Below, in pieces: positions 1-33,700 of a stretch of 64,000 nucleotides of DNA. The stretch is taken from contig OX243814.1 in assembly GCA_945859605.1 (NCBI GenBank), forward strand, positions 36,881,524 through 36,945,523, written 5' to 3'. The translations under genes were made by a program, and so were the position numbers. The notes beneath the pieces are model-generated. The model was not told where the DNA came from. It did no database searches and saw only the letters and a list, made by a program, of their open reading frames with translations. This DNA is from Lumbricus rubellus (lineage: Eukaryota; Annelida; Clitellata; Crassiclitellata; Lumbricidae). Numbering within the stretch: the first letter of the stretch is position 1; each line of letters opens with the position of its first letter.

Positions 1-258
1 TACGAATTCGTATTTATAATTCATATTTTCATAGCAAATTTAATATAGTATTTGAATTATAATTTAGCAGTAGACTAGGCTTAAAATATAGGGCCTACCG
101 AATGTTTTATTTATATAAATCACAGTCTTGCCTGAACTGCAATTTTCTTAATTTTACCTCAAGAATAAAACTTCGACCACTTCATGTCTAAGATGTCATT
201 CGATAGTAATTTAATATTCATTAATATTTTTCATGGCGTTACGTAACGTTCAGCTCCT

Positions 259-455
259 CCCACCCACCCACCCACCCACCCACCCACCCACCCACCCACC
301 CACCCACCCACCCACCCACCCACCCACCCACCCACCCACCCACCCACCCACCCACCCACCCACCCACCCACCCACCCACCCACCCACCCACCCACCCACC
401 CACCCACCCACCCACCCACCCACCCACCCACCCACCCACCCACCCACCCACCCAC
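259..455. repeat. (CCCA)n tetranucleotide microsatellite
   Basis: About 49 uninterrupted copies of CCCA. Both strands read open in all frames (Pro-Thr-His or Gly-Trp-Val repeats), so the long open frames here are artefacts of the repeat. It is flanked by related CGTTACGTAACG-like sequences (about 236-248 and 476-501). Confidence 0.97.
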
Positions 456-1226
456 AGAAAGAACAGAAAGATAGAAGCGTTACCCACGTAACGTTTCGTA
501 ACGTTTTCAACGACCCCACCCACCCAACCTCGAGCGTTATAATTATGCAATGACCCCATATCCGTTTAAGTCTTAAGTTGATGGATCGAAGATTAGGCAG
601 CCAACTAGAGAACATACCAAACGAACTAATACACAAGGACTAAGAATATTAATTCATTAACAGTTCATACTTAGGTAAAATGGCGCTCTATGCAAAGCAT
701 GCATTTGGCGCCCCAGCATGCGTTTGGCGCCATAGGCAAAGCATACACTTCGCGCCTTCAGATCCCCACTCAAATTGAATTGTTCAGCCCACGTCAGAAT
801 CCAAAGATGAACCAGCCAGAGCCCTACACTCAGCTGAGTAATTGATATTTTTGTTATATTTTTATTAGTACACTGATGGCTGGATAAGATTCAATTTCGT
901 GCACAATGGCTAAAAGTTAAAGTGCAAATGACTCTCCCCCGCTAGAATTTGGCGCCCCATGTAACTGCCTGCCTTGCCTGTGCCTAAGGCCAGCCCTGAG
1001 ACTGAGCGACGCGTAGTGGAGTCACTATATCTGACGACTGTGCGCTAACATTGACAGATAAAATTGTCCCGTAGGCCTAGGTATTGTTTTTTTTATTCTA
1101 ACTTCTGCCTTCTGTTTTTATTATGACTTTGAGCACCAGGTAACTTTGAACGCTTCATGCAATCATATAGTTTGATATCGTTTAATTTTTTAAGATCAAA
1201 AGATTCAGACCAGGCACGACGACTAT
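456..1226. other. Non-coding upstream flank
   Basis: No convincing gene or exon. It contains repeated words of the type TTTGGCGCCCC and GCAAAGCATGC around 680-760 and 945-960, which look like degenerate short direct repeats. Nothing else is recognised. Confidence 0.5.
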
Positions 1227-1269
1227 TATAAATAACACAACAATTCTTCAGTTGTTGGCGTATTCAGTC
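1227..1269 (+). promoter_or_regulatory. Candidate TATA/initiator promoter of the ATPase gene
   Basis: A TATAAAT box at 1227-1233 is followed by initiator-like TCAGTT (1248-1253) and TCAGTC (1264-1269). The second starts 37 nt downstream of the TATA box, near normal spacing. A short ORF start with a strong splice donor follows at once (1275-1283). Seen: the motifs and spacing. Inferred: that this drives the ATPase gene, whose first recognised exon lies 2 kb downstream. Confidence 0.35.
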
Positions 1270-1274
1270 GAAAG

Positions 1275-1283
1275 ATGTCACAT
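1275..1283 (+). CDS. Candidate first coding exon (MSH) of the ATPase gene
   Basis: ATG TCA CAT is followed directly by the consensus donor GTGAGT. The exon ends in phase 0, which fits the phase-0 start of the next recognised exon at 3230. Vertebrate Na+/K+-ATPase alpha genes also start with a tiny phase-0 coding exon. It may equally be chance, because the exon at 3230 begins with its own ATG. cDNA would decide. Confidence 0.3.
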
Positions 1284-1553
1284 GTGAGTTTTAGCCCAAA
1301 GACATCGGGTCTGTTATAGCCTATAGACATATTAGACTACAAAGCACAGAGTAAAGAATGCCGTTAAATTTGAATTTTATAAGTCGATATAAATTTTATG
1401 CAGTCCTTGAAATTGAATTAGCCCTGCCTGAATTGGTGCGATGAAATCAATAATTATTTTAAATTCTTTCCAAAGTTTTCAGTTTGATAGAATAAAGTGT
1501 AAAAAATTCGTCGGTGCCGCGGCGGCCCCCAAAGACTGCGGCGCCCTAGGCAG

Positions 1554-2016
1554 CCGGTGTCACGAAATAGAGTATCCCCCGTATTAATCGTATCCCCTTA
1601 AATGAGGAAAAGTCTAAAAAAAACCGCTTCCGCGTGTATTTATTTTTGCAAATTAATTTTCATCTGCTTTGTTTTGAACAATGACACTAACAGGTATGTT
1701 TATTCCTACTGGATGATTTTTTGCTCTGGTTTTATAGCACTTAGAACATTTAAAACACTTAAGAACACTTAGAGTCGCTAAATAAATTCGAGTTGCCTTT
1801 CTCTGAACATTGCTTAGGATAATTAAAACAATTAGAGTCACTTTAAATTTTGATTAGAGTATAAATTTTTCAATTATTCTCATTTTTCCAAAATGGGATA
1901 GAATGGTAGGCCTATATCCACCCGGATAGTCTAGACCGATTAATTGCATCCGGGGGGATAGATAAATTCATCCCCCCGGATAACTTTCAGGGGGATACTC
2001 CTTTTCGTGACACCGG
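1554..2016. mobile_element. Foldback (MITE-like) element, 463 bp
   Basis: The outer ends are inverted: CCGGTGTCACGAAA at 1554 and the reverse complement ending at 2016, extending about 27 bp through a GAGTATCCCCC-type block. Near the right end lies a strong hairpin, CCGGGGGGAT and ATCCCCCCGG, at about 1949-1981. No transposase is present. Target duplication is unclear, so the superfamily is not assigned. Confidence 0.6.
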
Positions 2017-2695
2017 CCCTGAGTTCATATAGCCATGCATGAATGTTCGTCGGTATCGACTTAAAAGAGTTTCGTCCTCTCCTGCTTCTATTTCATTCAT
2101 TTCTTCTTTACTGGTTTACATGCAACTGTTTTGTTCTTGTTACGTTCATACAAATTTAACTTGAATGTTGTAACTGGAATAGCTCTATTTAATTAGTTGC
2201 CACATTGTTTATCCTTTGTCAAACTACGAAATAGAAAAAGAACAACAAAAAAGAAGAAAACAAATTCGACCGGTAGGCTAAGAGATGTCTATGAACTGCA
2301 AATGTCGTTATTATCCTTCTCTCCTTCCTTCTTGTCTTCGTCTTCTCGTTTTTGTTCTTGGTCTTCTTGTTCCTGATCTTCAACACCACAGAAGTCTAAT
2401 ATCTTCACGTCCGTGATTTGCTAAACTTTCTTTAAAAATAATTGCATCACTGACGAAACAATGTCTACTATTAATTTCAGAGACCCAGTCAGAGTTCCAC
2501 CTACGCCAACCCTACGATCGTAGTTTCTACGGAGAGATTTGACCGTTTTGTTGGTCAGGAGATGGAAGGGTCAGAGGCCAGAGGTCAAGGTCGTAGTGGA
2601 ATCGAAGTCAGGGATGGAGCAGTGCCGACCAGCAGCACGGTTTGCATTATTAACTGAATAACACACGTAGCCTAACTCTTTCAGCCTATTGGACA
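2017..2695. other. Non-coding stretch
   Basis: T/C-rich sequence around 2080-2400 and short direct repeats (gaggtcaaggtc type) around 2560-2600. No exon with supported splice sites was recognised. The remaining 5' part of the ATPase gene's untranslated sequence could lie here unseen. Confidence 0.4.
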
Positions 2696-2810
2696 GTGCT
2701 TAAATTCATTCATTCGAAAATTTATATAGCGCAAGCGGAACTACTCAGAAGCGCTCCCGACTCTGGCACGGCAAAAGGACAGTTTTGAGTTTAATTTTTT
2801 TAAATGTTTT
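2696..2810. repeat. SINE/LINE tail fragment (TATATAGCGC family)
   Basis: Contains TTTATATAGCGC, then TACTCAGAAGCGCTCCCGAC and GGCACGGCAAAAGGACAG. This matches the shared 3' tail of the CR1-like LINE and tRNA-SINE family found repeatedly in this window (for example 24236, 52622 and, inverted, 26480). Confidence 0.7.
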
Positions 2811-3229
2811 AGTAATAACCCCACTGTCCCTATTAGCAGGGGTCAGCGATCCCTTCAGGGCCTATCCTTGTGGCCATCCCCGGTGAAGATGTGATTTGCA
2901 ATTGTATAACTGTAAAAATGATTGGTTTCAAAATAAATGATTGATTGATTGATAAGTAATTGTAATTGCAAAAAGATATATAGCCTACCGCCTCTTCGGT
3001 TCAGTCTTATGCGTATGATTGCATTTATCTGGCTATTTACTTAGCGCCTTTTAGGAATCATCACATGGCCGCTAAACGTATAATGTAGCCTATGTTATCT
3101 CTAGCTGTAACACATTTCTGGACATTTCCGGACAAAATCGTTGAAAAGACAATAGGCTGGATTTATTATCCTTTTTTTAAGTTATTTGCTTGAACGTTTC
3201 TATATTGTTCATTCGCATTATTGTTGTAG

Positions 3230-24529
<21,300 letters not shown>

Positions 24530-25242
24530 GCACGCCGACTCATAGCCTACTCGCTTCACTCGTCTGCTTCCTCTGCGTTGGACTCTGAACTGGAAGCCAG
24601 TGGAGAAAATTAGTATCTTTCCATATCGGAAGATTCTTCACAGGGGCAGGGATAGCTGGGCGTCTCCTGTAGTAGGGAAAAAGAAAATCAGTTTGAGTAA
24701 GCAGAATATAAGATGGCGTCAGAAGATCTGTACTAACATGGATGTAGTAGGCCTATTATTTTGTCGCACCAAATGACTGTTCTTCGGTTCAGCTATATAA
24801 TTAAACCATTCAGCAGATTGCTTGTTTATGCATTTAGACTGTAAGTCTAGAAACTTTAATCCTGGAAGGCAGCTCCTTTCAAAAGAACTTTAAAATGTTT
24901 GTTGGAGGTTCTGCAACATGAATCCCAAAGAGAAATTATGGTTGACATTAAATTTTTGGATATCATGAATTTACGAGTTGCAAACTTTGTGATCTTATTA
25001 GTAGCCTATAACGCATAGGTCCTATTTAGGTCCGTGTTCGCCTGTGTCCGACTTGCAATGTATGAGCTTTTAAAATTGTGTATTAATGCCATTCTATGCA
25101 ATTTGATGGAAGAAAATTCAAGATCAATGAGAATTACTTTTTTAGCGTAAATCACAATAGTCGTCAACAAAAGGATGTCGAAACATAGGTCACGAGCTCA
25201 TAGCCCAACTCGAATGAGCGTGGCGTATGGTGGTAGCCTAAT
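24530..25242 (+). other. 3' UTR and 3' flank of the ATPase gene
   Basis: Follows the TAG. I see no canonical AATAAA in the first few hundred bases; an ATTAAA occurs near 24940. The transcript end is therefore not determined. No ORF of interest. Confidence 0.5.
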
Positions 25243-25292
25243 GGTGGTGGTGGTGGTGGTGGTGGTGGTGGTGGTGGTGGTGGTGGTGGTGG
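25243..25292. repeat. (TGG)n microsatellite
   Basis: About 16 TGG units. Confidence 0.93.
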
Positions 25293-25499
25293 CAGCGGTG
25301 ATGGTGGTGGCTGTAGTTGTATAATTGTTGATGGCACTTCTCAATTTCTACAGCATTTATTCAATAGCTTCGAGGGCTCTCTAGCTTCTCTTCCCGTTTA
25401 TTTTTCTAACCTCTCATTCCTTTCCAAGTCTCTTGAACGGCATACTCTGGACTTTCTTGAGTGATAAGTATTAAGCAAGGTAATTAGTCCTACTCAAGA

Positions 25500-25800
25500 A
25501 ACAGATCCGGCTGTCTCAGGCGGTCCTTGTGCTAATAACATGGAAAAGACCAGGTTAACTCTATAGATCGGTCCATGTATCCCGGAACAGACCATGCAGG
25601 TCAACTCTGTTGATCCTCGTACCAGACAGAAAAACAAGGAGGAGACCAAGTTAACTCTGTCGGTTATTGTACCAATAGCAAGGAACAGAAAAGGTTAACT
25701 TTGGCTTCCTTTGTTACAAAGACAAGGAACAGAACCGTCTAACTTAGCCTAATTATGGACGGTCCTTGCGCCATTTAGCAACGGGAGGAGAACCAATGGT
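25500..25800. repeat. Degenerate tandem repeat, about 55-65 bp unit
   Basis: Words like AAGTTAACTCTGTCGGT, ATTGTACCAATAGCAAGGAA and CAGAAAAGGTTAACTTTGGC recur about five times. Function unknown. Confidence 0.55.
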
Positions 25801-26039
25801 AAGAGCGATGAACGGTTTTCATGCTGTCAACAACAAGAACAGAAAATATTTATAACAAAGGAAATGACTGAAGTTCAATATCGTCAGAACTATAATTTAG
25901 AGTAAAAATGAAAATCTATAAACATTTCGTATTGTGAAACGTCATCTAAACATCATGGGTTAATGCAAACTACCTCAACTCGTCGAGCTCTTCTGCGTTA
26001 GACCATGAACAGCCGTATAATCGTATTGACCATTGTTGC

Positions 26040-26535
26040 TCAATCCTTGTTGGTCTTCCCCTTGGGGTTCTGGGACGGTTAGATCGGGTTCTGCGCTCTG
26101 CATCGGACGAATTCCTAAATTTTCGTCTGTCTCTGCTTACATGCGTGATGTGCTGCATTGGTTGCCAATAGCCCAACGCATCCATTACCGAATTGCTGCC
26201 CTTGTTTCTCGCTGTATTCTTGGTTTTGCTCCATCTTATCTGCGTGTTCTCTGTCATCCAGTTTCTGACATTGAAGCGCGTCGGTCCCTTCGCTCCGCTG
26301 CGAAGGGACAACTGCTTGTTCCACGGGCTCGCTTAGCTACCAGACAGCGCTGAGCCTTCTCGGTTGTGGAGCCGTCAATCTAGAATGACCTCCCCCCAAA
26401 CCTCCATCTCCTCCACCTGACCAGTCAATCTTTATTTCTCAAGTTCCTTAAATCTTTTTTCTTTAGTCGTGGCTGGGCTGGGAGCGCCTCTGAGTAGTTT
26501 CTTGAAGAGGCGCTATATAAATTCTAATAATGAAT
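26040..26535 (+). mobile_element. CR1-like LINE 3' end with shared SINE tail
   Basis: The frame 26033-26353 contains LHWLPIAQRIHYRIAALVSR, GFAPSYLRVL and RLATRQR, then stop. After it FSVVEPSI is still readable. The 3' tail is GGGAGCGCCTCTGAGTAG, then CTTGAAGAGGCGCTATATAA, then (AATG)n. The protein block is diagnostic of CR1/L2-type C-termini, and the tail matches the tRNA-SINEs of this window. 5'-truncated. Confidence 0.85.
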
Positions 26536-26539
26536 GAAT

Positions 26540-28829
26540 GAACATTACAATGGGCATTTTAGTGTAAATATAACTATAGGCCTATGTATTATATAACACC
26601 GAAGTGCGGAAAAGATGGAGAAGGAGAGAACACCTAACTCGGCTAAACGAGCATAGGAAAATTCCTACATTCATCCATCCAGTATGGCTCTTTGTTGCCA
26701 AATACACGCTCCTGTAGCTTCTTGGTGCTGAACTTTCCATAAACAGCAGTGGATCATAAATAATTTGCCAAAACTGCACCGAATGCCCCTGAGTAGAGAG
26801 TTCTGTAGCTATTGGCTAAATGTCATAATATGCTAGTCTCAGTGTTACTTTGTAAGAAAACATTAAATTCACTAAGTGCACTGACGTTGCGGACAATATA
26901 AATTTCTCTTTGATATTATAATTATTATAGCCTATACTTATTTACACGTCGCCGTAGCTTTGCTTCTGCTGTAACACTAGAAGCATCTTAAAAACGGTCC
27001 TGCCAAACTTTGTTGCCTATCATAGTTCGTACCCCATAGTATAGGCCTACGTCCACTCGATAGTAATCATGTAGGGGCATTGTAGGCCTATAATAGCTGA
27101 GTTTCTACAAAGCCAGTGGTCAAAACTTGCGGATGTGTTCAATTGTTCATGCACCTAAAGTTTGCACATAAACTAGGAACCTGCCCGAAACTTATTTGTG
27201 CACTCAAACGGCAATATTTTACAAGTTGTAGAATAGAGATCTGGTGTTAGCTCTATAAGGTACATTACTTATAGGCCTAATTCTTGCAACTCGCTTCTAC
27301 AATGTCATCAAAAAGGTTAGGCGAGTTCGATACGTAGGGGGCCACATAAGAATGAAGTGTGACATAATATGTTTTATAAGATATGCACCACTGGGAGCGC
27401 TTCTGAATGGATTTTACAGCTAGAAGCTCTGTGTAAATGTCCAGTTAAAATGCAATGCAATGCAAAAGAGGAGACGTGATCTTTATGTAGGCCTACAATA
27501 AAACGAAATCTTAGCCTACATAATATTAAATAAGCTTACAGTCTATAGTTTGCACAGGCGTCTAGAATTTAACTTATAGGCCTATTCTATGCCAAAAATT
27601 GGCATATTCCTCATGCTATACATTTTGTGAACGCTATATACATGTATAGAGACAAAGCTGTTAATATAAGTCGATGTGGCGTGAAAGTTATATAGCGCCT
27701 ATATGAATTAGTTACAGTACTATAATCGTCATAGTTGCGTAGGTTCGTATATTATAATCTAGATGTTCTAACGTATAAGCCCTAAGTTGTGTCCTATACT
27801 TTGAGCTACATAGGCCTAGCCTTACGGCAATCGTTTTGACATTTTGGCACATAGATCTACTGCAGCCAATAGAAGCTCTTAGACGCTGAGAGTAGAGCAA
27901 TGAACTGTTAACAGTCGACTCATGTAAAGAAATCAACCATGCATGACTGCTTCACAACCGGACAACTTGCAGCCCAGTCATCGTTTTCTGTCAGACCAAA
28001 GCCAGATTTCAGTTTAGGCCAACTCCATAAATTTATATGTCAACGCATAAAATTAATATTTACATTTCATTTGCATAATTTTACACCAGTTTGCTGAAAG
28101 TATATTAAACAGCAATAAGATACCAACTGTACACGACTGCATGCTTTGTAGTCGCCTTCCATATTTTACAGGCTTGCTTCAGACCTTCGATAGCCTGAAT
28201 ATTTTAAAGAACATACGTCAGAACGTTGTTGGTATTGCATAATTTCCTTTGCAAACACCATTAATTAATCCGTCTGGTGTTCTGGTATTCTAGAAAGTAG
28301 GCTACGTTAACGACCGACTTCGCAGAAATTCATAATTTATAGGTTAATCACTGTCTCCTTTTTAATCAAAACCGAATCCGGGACAGGTAGGCCTAATGTC
28401 TGGTTTGGAGTCAAGGAATGGTAAGAAAAGTGTGCAGTCGATGTAGTCTACCTGTATAATTATCACAACCTGCGTGGCACATACATGTAGCTGTCGTGAT
28501 GGCATAGACCATTGCAAAATAGCCTATGGCTTTAAATTAGGCCAGCATGCTTGGAAGGAATGAGAGCCAGCAGGTGACCGAAAAATTAATATGCTCGGAT
28601 TGAAAGGGTCAGATGTGGAAAATTTCTGCATAATTATCACTCAAAGAGCGATTCAGTAATGTTCAGACTATCCATATTGCTTATTGACTCATTTATTATA
28701 ATTGACCAGAAGTAGGCTACCAATATCATTGCATGCAATGGCGGTGCATTTAGTTGCAGTGTTTGCGCTTTGTAGCCTAAATCTGCGCTAAATAAATATA
28801 ATTATAGCTAGTAGAACTATCAGTTTGCG
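26540..28829. other. Intergenic, no gene recognised
   Basis: AT-rich with frequent TAGGCCTA palindromes and weak SINE-tail fragments (about 27390 and 27690). No supported exon, RNA gene or element border. Confidence 0.5.
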
Positions 28830-29054
28830 TTAGTGGTAGTTGTGGTGTTAATGGTAGTTGTGGTGTTAATGGTAGTTGTGGTGTTAATGGTAGTTTTGGT
28901 GTTAATATTAGTTTTGGTGTTAGTGGTAGTTGTGGTGTTAATGGTAGTTTTGGTGTTAATAGTAGTTGCGGTGTTAATGGCAGTTTTGGTGTTAATAGTA
29001 GTTGCGGTGTTAATGGCAGTTGTGGTGTTAATGGTAGTTGTGGTGTTAATGGTC
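28830..29054. repeat. 18-bp minisatellite, about 12 copies
   Basis: Unit GGTAGTTGTGGTGTTAAT with G/T variants. The Val/Leu/Met-rich ORF over it is a repeat artefact. Confidence 0.93.
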
Positions 29055-30050
29055 GTGTAGGTATTTGTGTTAGTGGAATTGCTTGTTTAAGCCGGAATGA
29101 GGTTACGTCACAAGCTCTGTCGATATATTTTCAAGTTGTTAGCCTACTCATAATAATAGTCGACCCTTTGATCAGCGTTGCATTAAAAGTTTCGTTGCAG
29201 TCACCGACCATGGACTGCAAGATTTGCTGTTTTCCACCAGAAACCCCTCTGGGCAATAATTTATTCTATTTGATCTACGTTTATTTACGCATACACGTAG
29301 GCACACATTAGAACCTAGCCTATATATCAAACAAGCCTATACAAGTTATGCATAAAAATAAACTTCTGTCTCCTGTAGGCTATTGTCTGTGATTTTTTAT
29401 GCGTTTTCGGCTTGCAATTAAACTGGTAACACGCCGTGCGATAGTCTGCTTTTTAATATTGGTACCGTAAGTAAGTAAGTAAGTGGCCTAGGCTATATTT
29501 GCGTATGTCAAGCGCACTTGCATTACATTACATAAGAAAACGAATCATATAATATTTTTTTAAGCTATGATAGAAAACAGTAGTTACAGTCACGTAGGGC
29601 CTGTAGCTAAATATAATTGAAAATGCATCTGCTAATAAAAATATTTTTAGACACATTTTTGCATTGCTTTGTTAGCTATGGCGCCTATCGAGCTACACGC
29701 AGGTGGCTAAAATTAATAGTACAGGAAAAAAGAAATATAATGAACAAAAATAAAAGCACCGGGTTGTACCATGCAGCTACTTGCACTCAATGCCGTTTTT
29801 AAAGAATTTTTTTGAACTGCACAACCCTTTCCTTCATTTCTCATCATCCATTGTAAATTATTTCCAATAGGAGAATAATGACCTTTTTACTAGTTTTTAC
29901 TGCACATAAGTGCTTCTGCAATTGCACAAAGCCATTTAGAACTGCACATTTTGTGTAGCCTACAATACTGCACGCTAAGAGAGCCCTGCTGGCATTGACG
30001 TCAGCATGGATTCTTATAGAGACTACCTTTCGTTAAGAAATTCATTTGTT
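29055..30050. other. Intergenic, no gene recognised
   Basis: No supported feature apart from short GTAA repeats near 29466. Confidence 0.5.
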
Positions 30051-30051
30051 T

Positions 30052-30083
30052 GTTTGTATGCGTAGCCTACATGTTACAGCGCC
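30052..30083 (-). mobile_element. tRNA-SINE copy 3, 3' fragment split by LTR element
   Basis: TGTTACAGCGCC matches the SINE end (GTTATAGCGCCCC at 17270). The rest of the same SINE resumes at 37116 after the LTR retrotransposon; GCGCC (30079-30083) is duplicated. Confidence 0.75.
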
Positions 30084-30603
30084 TGTCACAAGTCTTTTCC
30101 CTCTTCTTCTCTACGTGTGACCTTCAGTCTCTTCGGAAGCTTCTTCGTATAAGTTCGTGGTAGCGTAGGCCTATCCCTAGATAACTGTTTCATTAGCTAA
30201 ATGGCTAGGTTAAAGAATCTACAGTCTTTCACTGTTTTGTTAACCAACAACGACGACGTGTTTAACTCTTCTTATTATACTCCAAAATCCGATATAAAGT
30301 AAAACGATCAGCAACAACACAACAATGACTACACTTGCGTTATCATAATAACTACACGACTACTATCTTCATCAGTCTACTCTATCGCAACTCAACAACA
30401 ACTCTTACAGCCTATCTCAACGGCTCTCAACACGCAACTCTCCTTCTTCACTTCCACTCCCTTCTTGTACAATTAACGTACGCTCGTCTAGACGTCACGT
30501 GCTGTCCAGACAATCACCTGTGCAGACGCCGCGCGGCAATTTGCACCTGGCCTACTTACGTCGCTGTACGACAATCGGCGTGCACTGATTAAATTAGCTG
30601 ACA
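30084..30603 (-). repeat. 3' LTR of GMR1-like element
   Basis: 520 bp. From about 30125 to 30603 I see no difference from the other LTR; the first about 40 bp differ. Ends GCTGACA next to the internal polypyrimidine stretch. Confidence 0.88.
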
Positions 30604-30720
30604 TTACCTCCTTCCTTTCTTTTGAAGAGAGCTAATTAATCTTAAAAATTAGCGAACGTATAATGCTTAAACTAAATACAAACAATTCTTATACTAAATG
30701 CAATCACAAAATACCTTATA

Positions 30721-33700
30721 CTACAATCTCGATAAGCAGTCTGCTACTACATTCAACTTTCCTTTCTTATAGTTCAACAGAATGTCAAAATTTTGCAATG
30801 ATAAAGACCATCTGACTAACTTAGCAGACTTCGACATTGACTCAGTCAAATAAACTAAAGGATTATGATCAGTGAACACATTAATCTTGGAACCAATAAT
30901 GATTTCTTTCAATTTGTTTAAAGCCCATATGATTGCATAGGCTTCCTTCTCAATCGTCGCCCATCTCCTCTGGGTATCTGTCAGCTTCTGGCTGATAAAT
31001 GAAACGGGACGTTCTATCCCCTCATCGTCCACTTGTGACAGCACAGCCCCCACAGCAAAATCACTGCTATCACAGTACAAATTAAATGGTTTGCCAACCT
31101 CGAACATGTACAGAATAACATTCGATAAAACAATTTCTTTAAGAGAATCAAAAGATTTCTGGTGGTCCTCAGTCCAAATAATGTTCTCAGGTGTCTGCTT
31201 GCTAGTTAAATCTGTCAATGGTTTAGCAATCTCAGCAAAATTACAAATAAATTGTCTGTAGAAACCAAAGAATCCTAACATTTGCTTCACTTGCTTCTTC
31301 GTTTCAGGGTTTTTTAAATTAATCAAACTGTCAATCCTATCTGGATTCATCATCTTCTTCCCTGAACCAATGAGGTGACCGATGAATTTCACCTCACTCT
31401 TACCAAACACACATTTCTTCAAGTTCAAAGTTACATTATGCAGTCTTATTTGTTTCAAAAACAATTCTAAATGTTTCAAATGAATGTTCCAATCATCAGA
31501 ATGGACTGCAATGTCATCAACATAGGGTTCAGTAAATGCATTAATCGGTTGCAAAATCATGTTTATGGCTTTTACAAAAGTCCGTCCAGAGTTAATCATT
31601 CCAAAAGGGACACGTGTAAATTCGTACAGTCCACTATGGGTAACGAATGCGGTTTTCCATTGGTCGGATTTCTTCACCGGACAAGTCCAGTAAGCACTGC
31701 GACAGTCCAAGACGGAAATAAACTTGGATTTCCCGACTTTGCTCAGCACATCGTTGACGATCGGCATGGGGTATCGACAATTTTCAGTATATGAATTCAC
31801 GTACCTGTAGTCGCACGCGAGTCTCAAGGATCCGTCCTTCTTCTTGACGATGACCAGCGGACTTGCCATTCTGCTCGACGACGGCTGAATGATGTTTGCT
31901 TTCAGCATCTCTTGTATTTGTTTGTCCACTTCTGCGCGGTATATCAACGGTATTCGATAAGCCGTGAACTCCTTCTCTCGAAAGTCTGGTCTCAGCACCA
32001 CTTCGTGTTCTACCAATGTACATAATCCAGGTTTGTCCGAAAATCTGTCTGCATATCGGTTCAGTACATCCAGTAGCTGTTTCTGTTGCTCGCTCGTAAG
32101 ATGTCCGATCTGTTCATAGTCCAATTGCAGCGATTTCTGTGTCGTCTCTGCATGGTCTTCTTTCAATGGTAGCTCTACCACTGATCCGAATTCGTCGTCC
32201 TCTTCCACGATGAGACCACACGATAATGTTCTTGCGATGAACTTCCTCATTTTGTTGGCATGGACGATTCGTCGGCCGTTTTCATTCATGTCCACCAGAT
32301 ACGAATACTTGGATCTTCTTTGTAGCACTGTACATGGACCATGCCATCGTGAGATCAATTTATTGGTTGACGTTGGATACAGGACGATGACGTTTTCTCC
32401 TGGTTCGAATTCTTTATCCTTGGCCCTCTTGTTGTATTGACTGGCGTATTGTTTTTGCTTTTCCTCTGCACAATTCTCAGCAAATATCAAAGCTTTCTCC
32501 ATGTCTGCTCTTAAGTTCTTCAGGTACTTTGCTGGTTGTACTCCAATGTTTGGCGGTAGATTTATTTCTTTGGTCCAGCTTTCCTTTAAGATAGTTAATG
32601 GTCCTCTTGGCATTTTTCCATACACCAGCAGATATGGTGCCACTCCTGTCGTTGCGTTGGGAACTTCTCTCAATGCCCATACGGTAAACGGAATGATTTT
32701 ATGCCACTGTCTTGGATTTTCCACAATGACATGATGCACCATCTTCTTGAACGTCTGATTCCATCTCTCAACTAATCCAGCTGCCTCAGGATGCCCTGGT
32801 GAATCGAATCGTGGACAGCATCCCATCAATTTCAAAAATTCTCTTGTGAGACTGGCTGTAAAATTTGTGCCTCTGTCGCTGGTGATCACAGACGGCACCC
32901 CCACGTCAATGAATAGCTTCATCAAAGCTTCGCACACAGCCTTAGCAGTCAATGACTTCAGCAAAAAGATTGTCGGCCATCTTGTACATGAATCCACTAT
33001 GCACAAGCAATACTTATGCCCAGCTGCTGACTTCGGTTCTATTGGGCCTACCACGTCCATAGTCATCCGTCGGAATGGCACATCTTCCCTTGGAATTGGT
33101 GTAATCGGCACTCGATCCATCACCAAACTTCGTGCCTTCAGCTGACACTTCTCACAGGACTTACAAAATTTCACCACGTCTCGACGCATCTTTGGCCAGA
33201 CAAAGGACAACTTGATTCTCTCTCGTGTCTTCTCTTCTCCCAAGTGTCCGCCAAATACTGACTCGTGAGCTAATTCCATTACTTGAATTCTTCTCTCTTT
33301 CGGTAACACCAACTGATACACAAGCTGATCCAGCATTTGATGCTTCTTATACAGCAATCCATTCACCACGCTAAACTCTGATCCTTGGTCTTCAGCGATC
33401 CTCCACCACGATTTCAGTGACTCGTCATTTCTCTGCTGCTCCTCGAATTTCTTCGCATCTTCCAGCTGTCTTTCATCGTTCGAATTCTCTGTGAACAAGT
33501 CCCTCATACTTGTCTCCAGTTCAGCGTCGCTTCCGGAATCTTCACTATCATTTCGTTCACATGCAGCCATCTCTTCTTCAGTTTCATTGTTCTCAGATGT
33601 TGTTCTTTCGTCATCTTGGATGCTGAGTTCATCTTCGCTTTCCGTGTCATCTTCTTGCGAACTTTCGTTTATCGTTTCATCTTCTCCGTCTTCGACTTCT

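Noticed and set aside
231..636. Long frames of Gly-Trp-Val or Pro-Thr-His repeats
   Set aside because: They are translations of the (CCCA)n microsatellite; all frames are open.
28833..29060. Val/Leu-rich hydrophobic ORF, membrane-protein like
   Set aside because: Translation of an 18-bp minisatellite.
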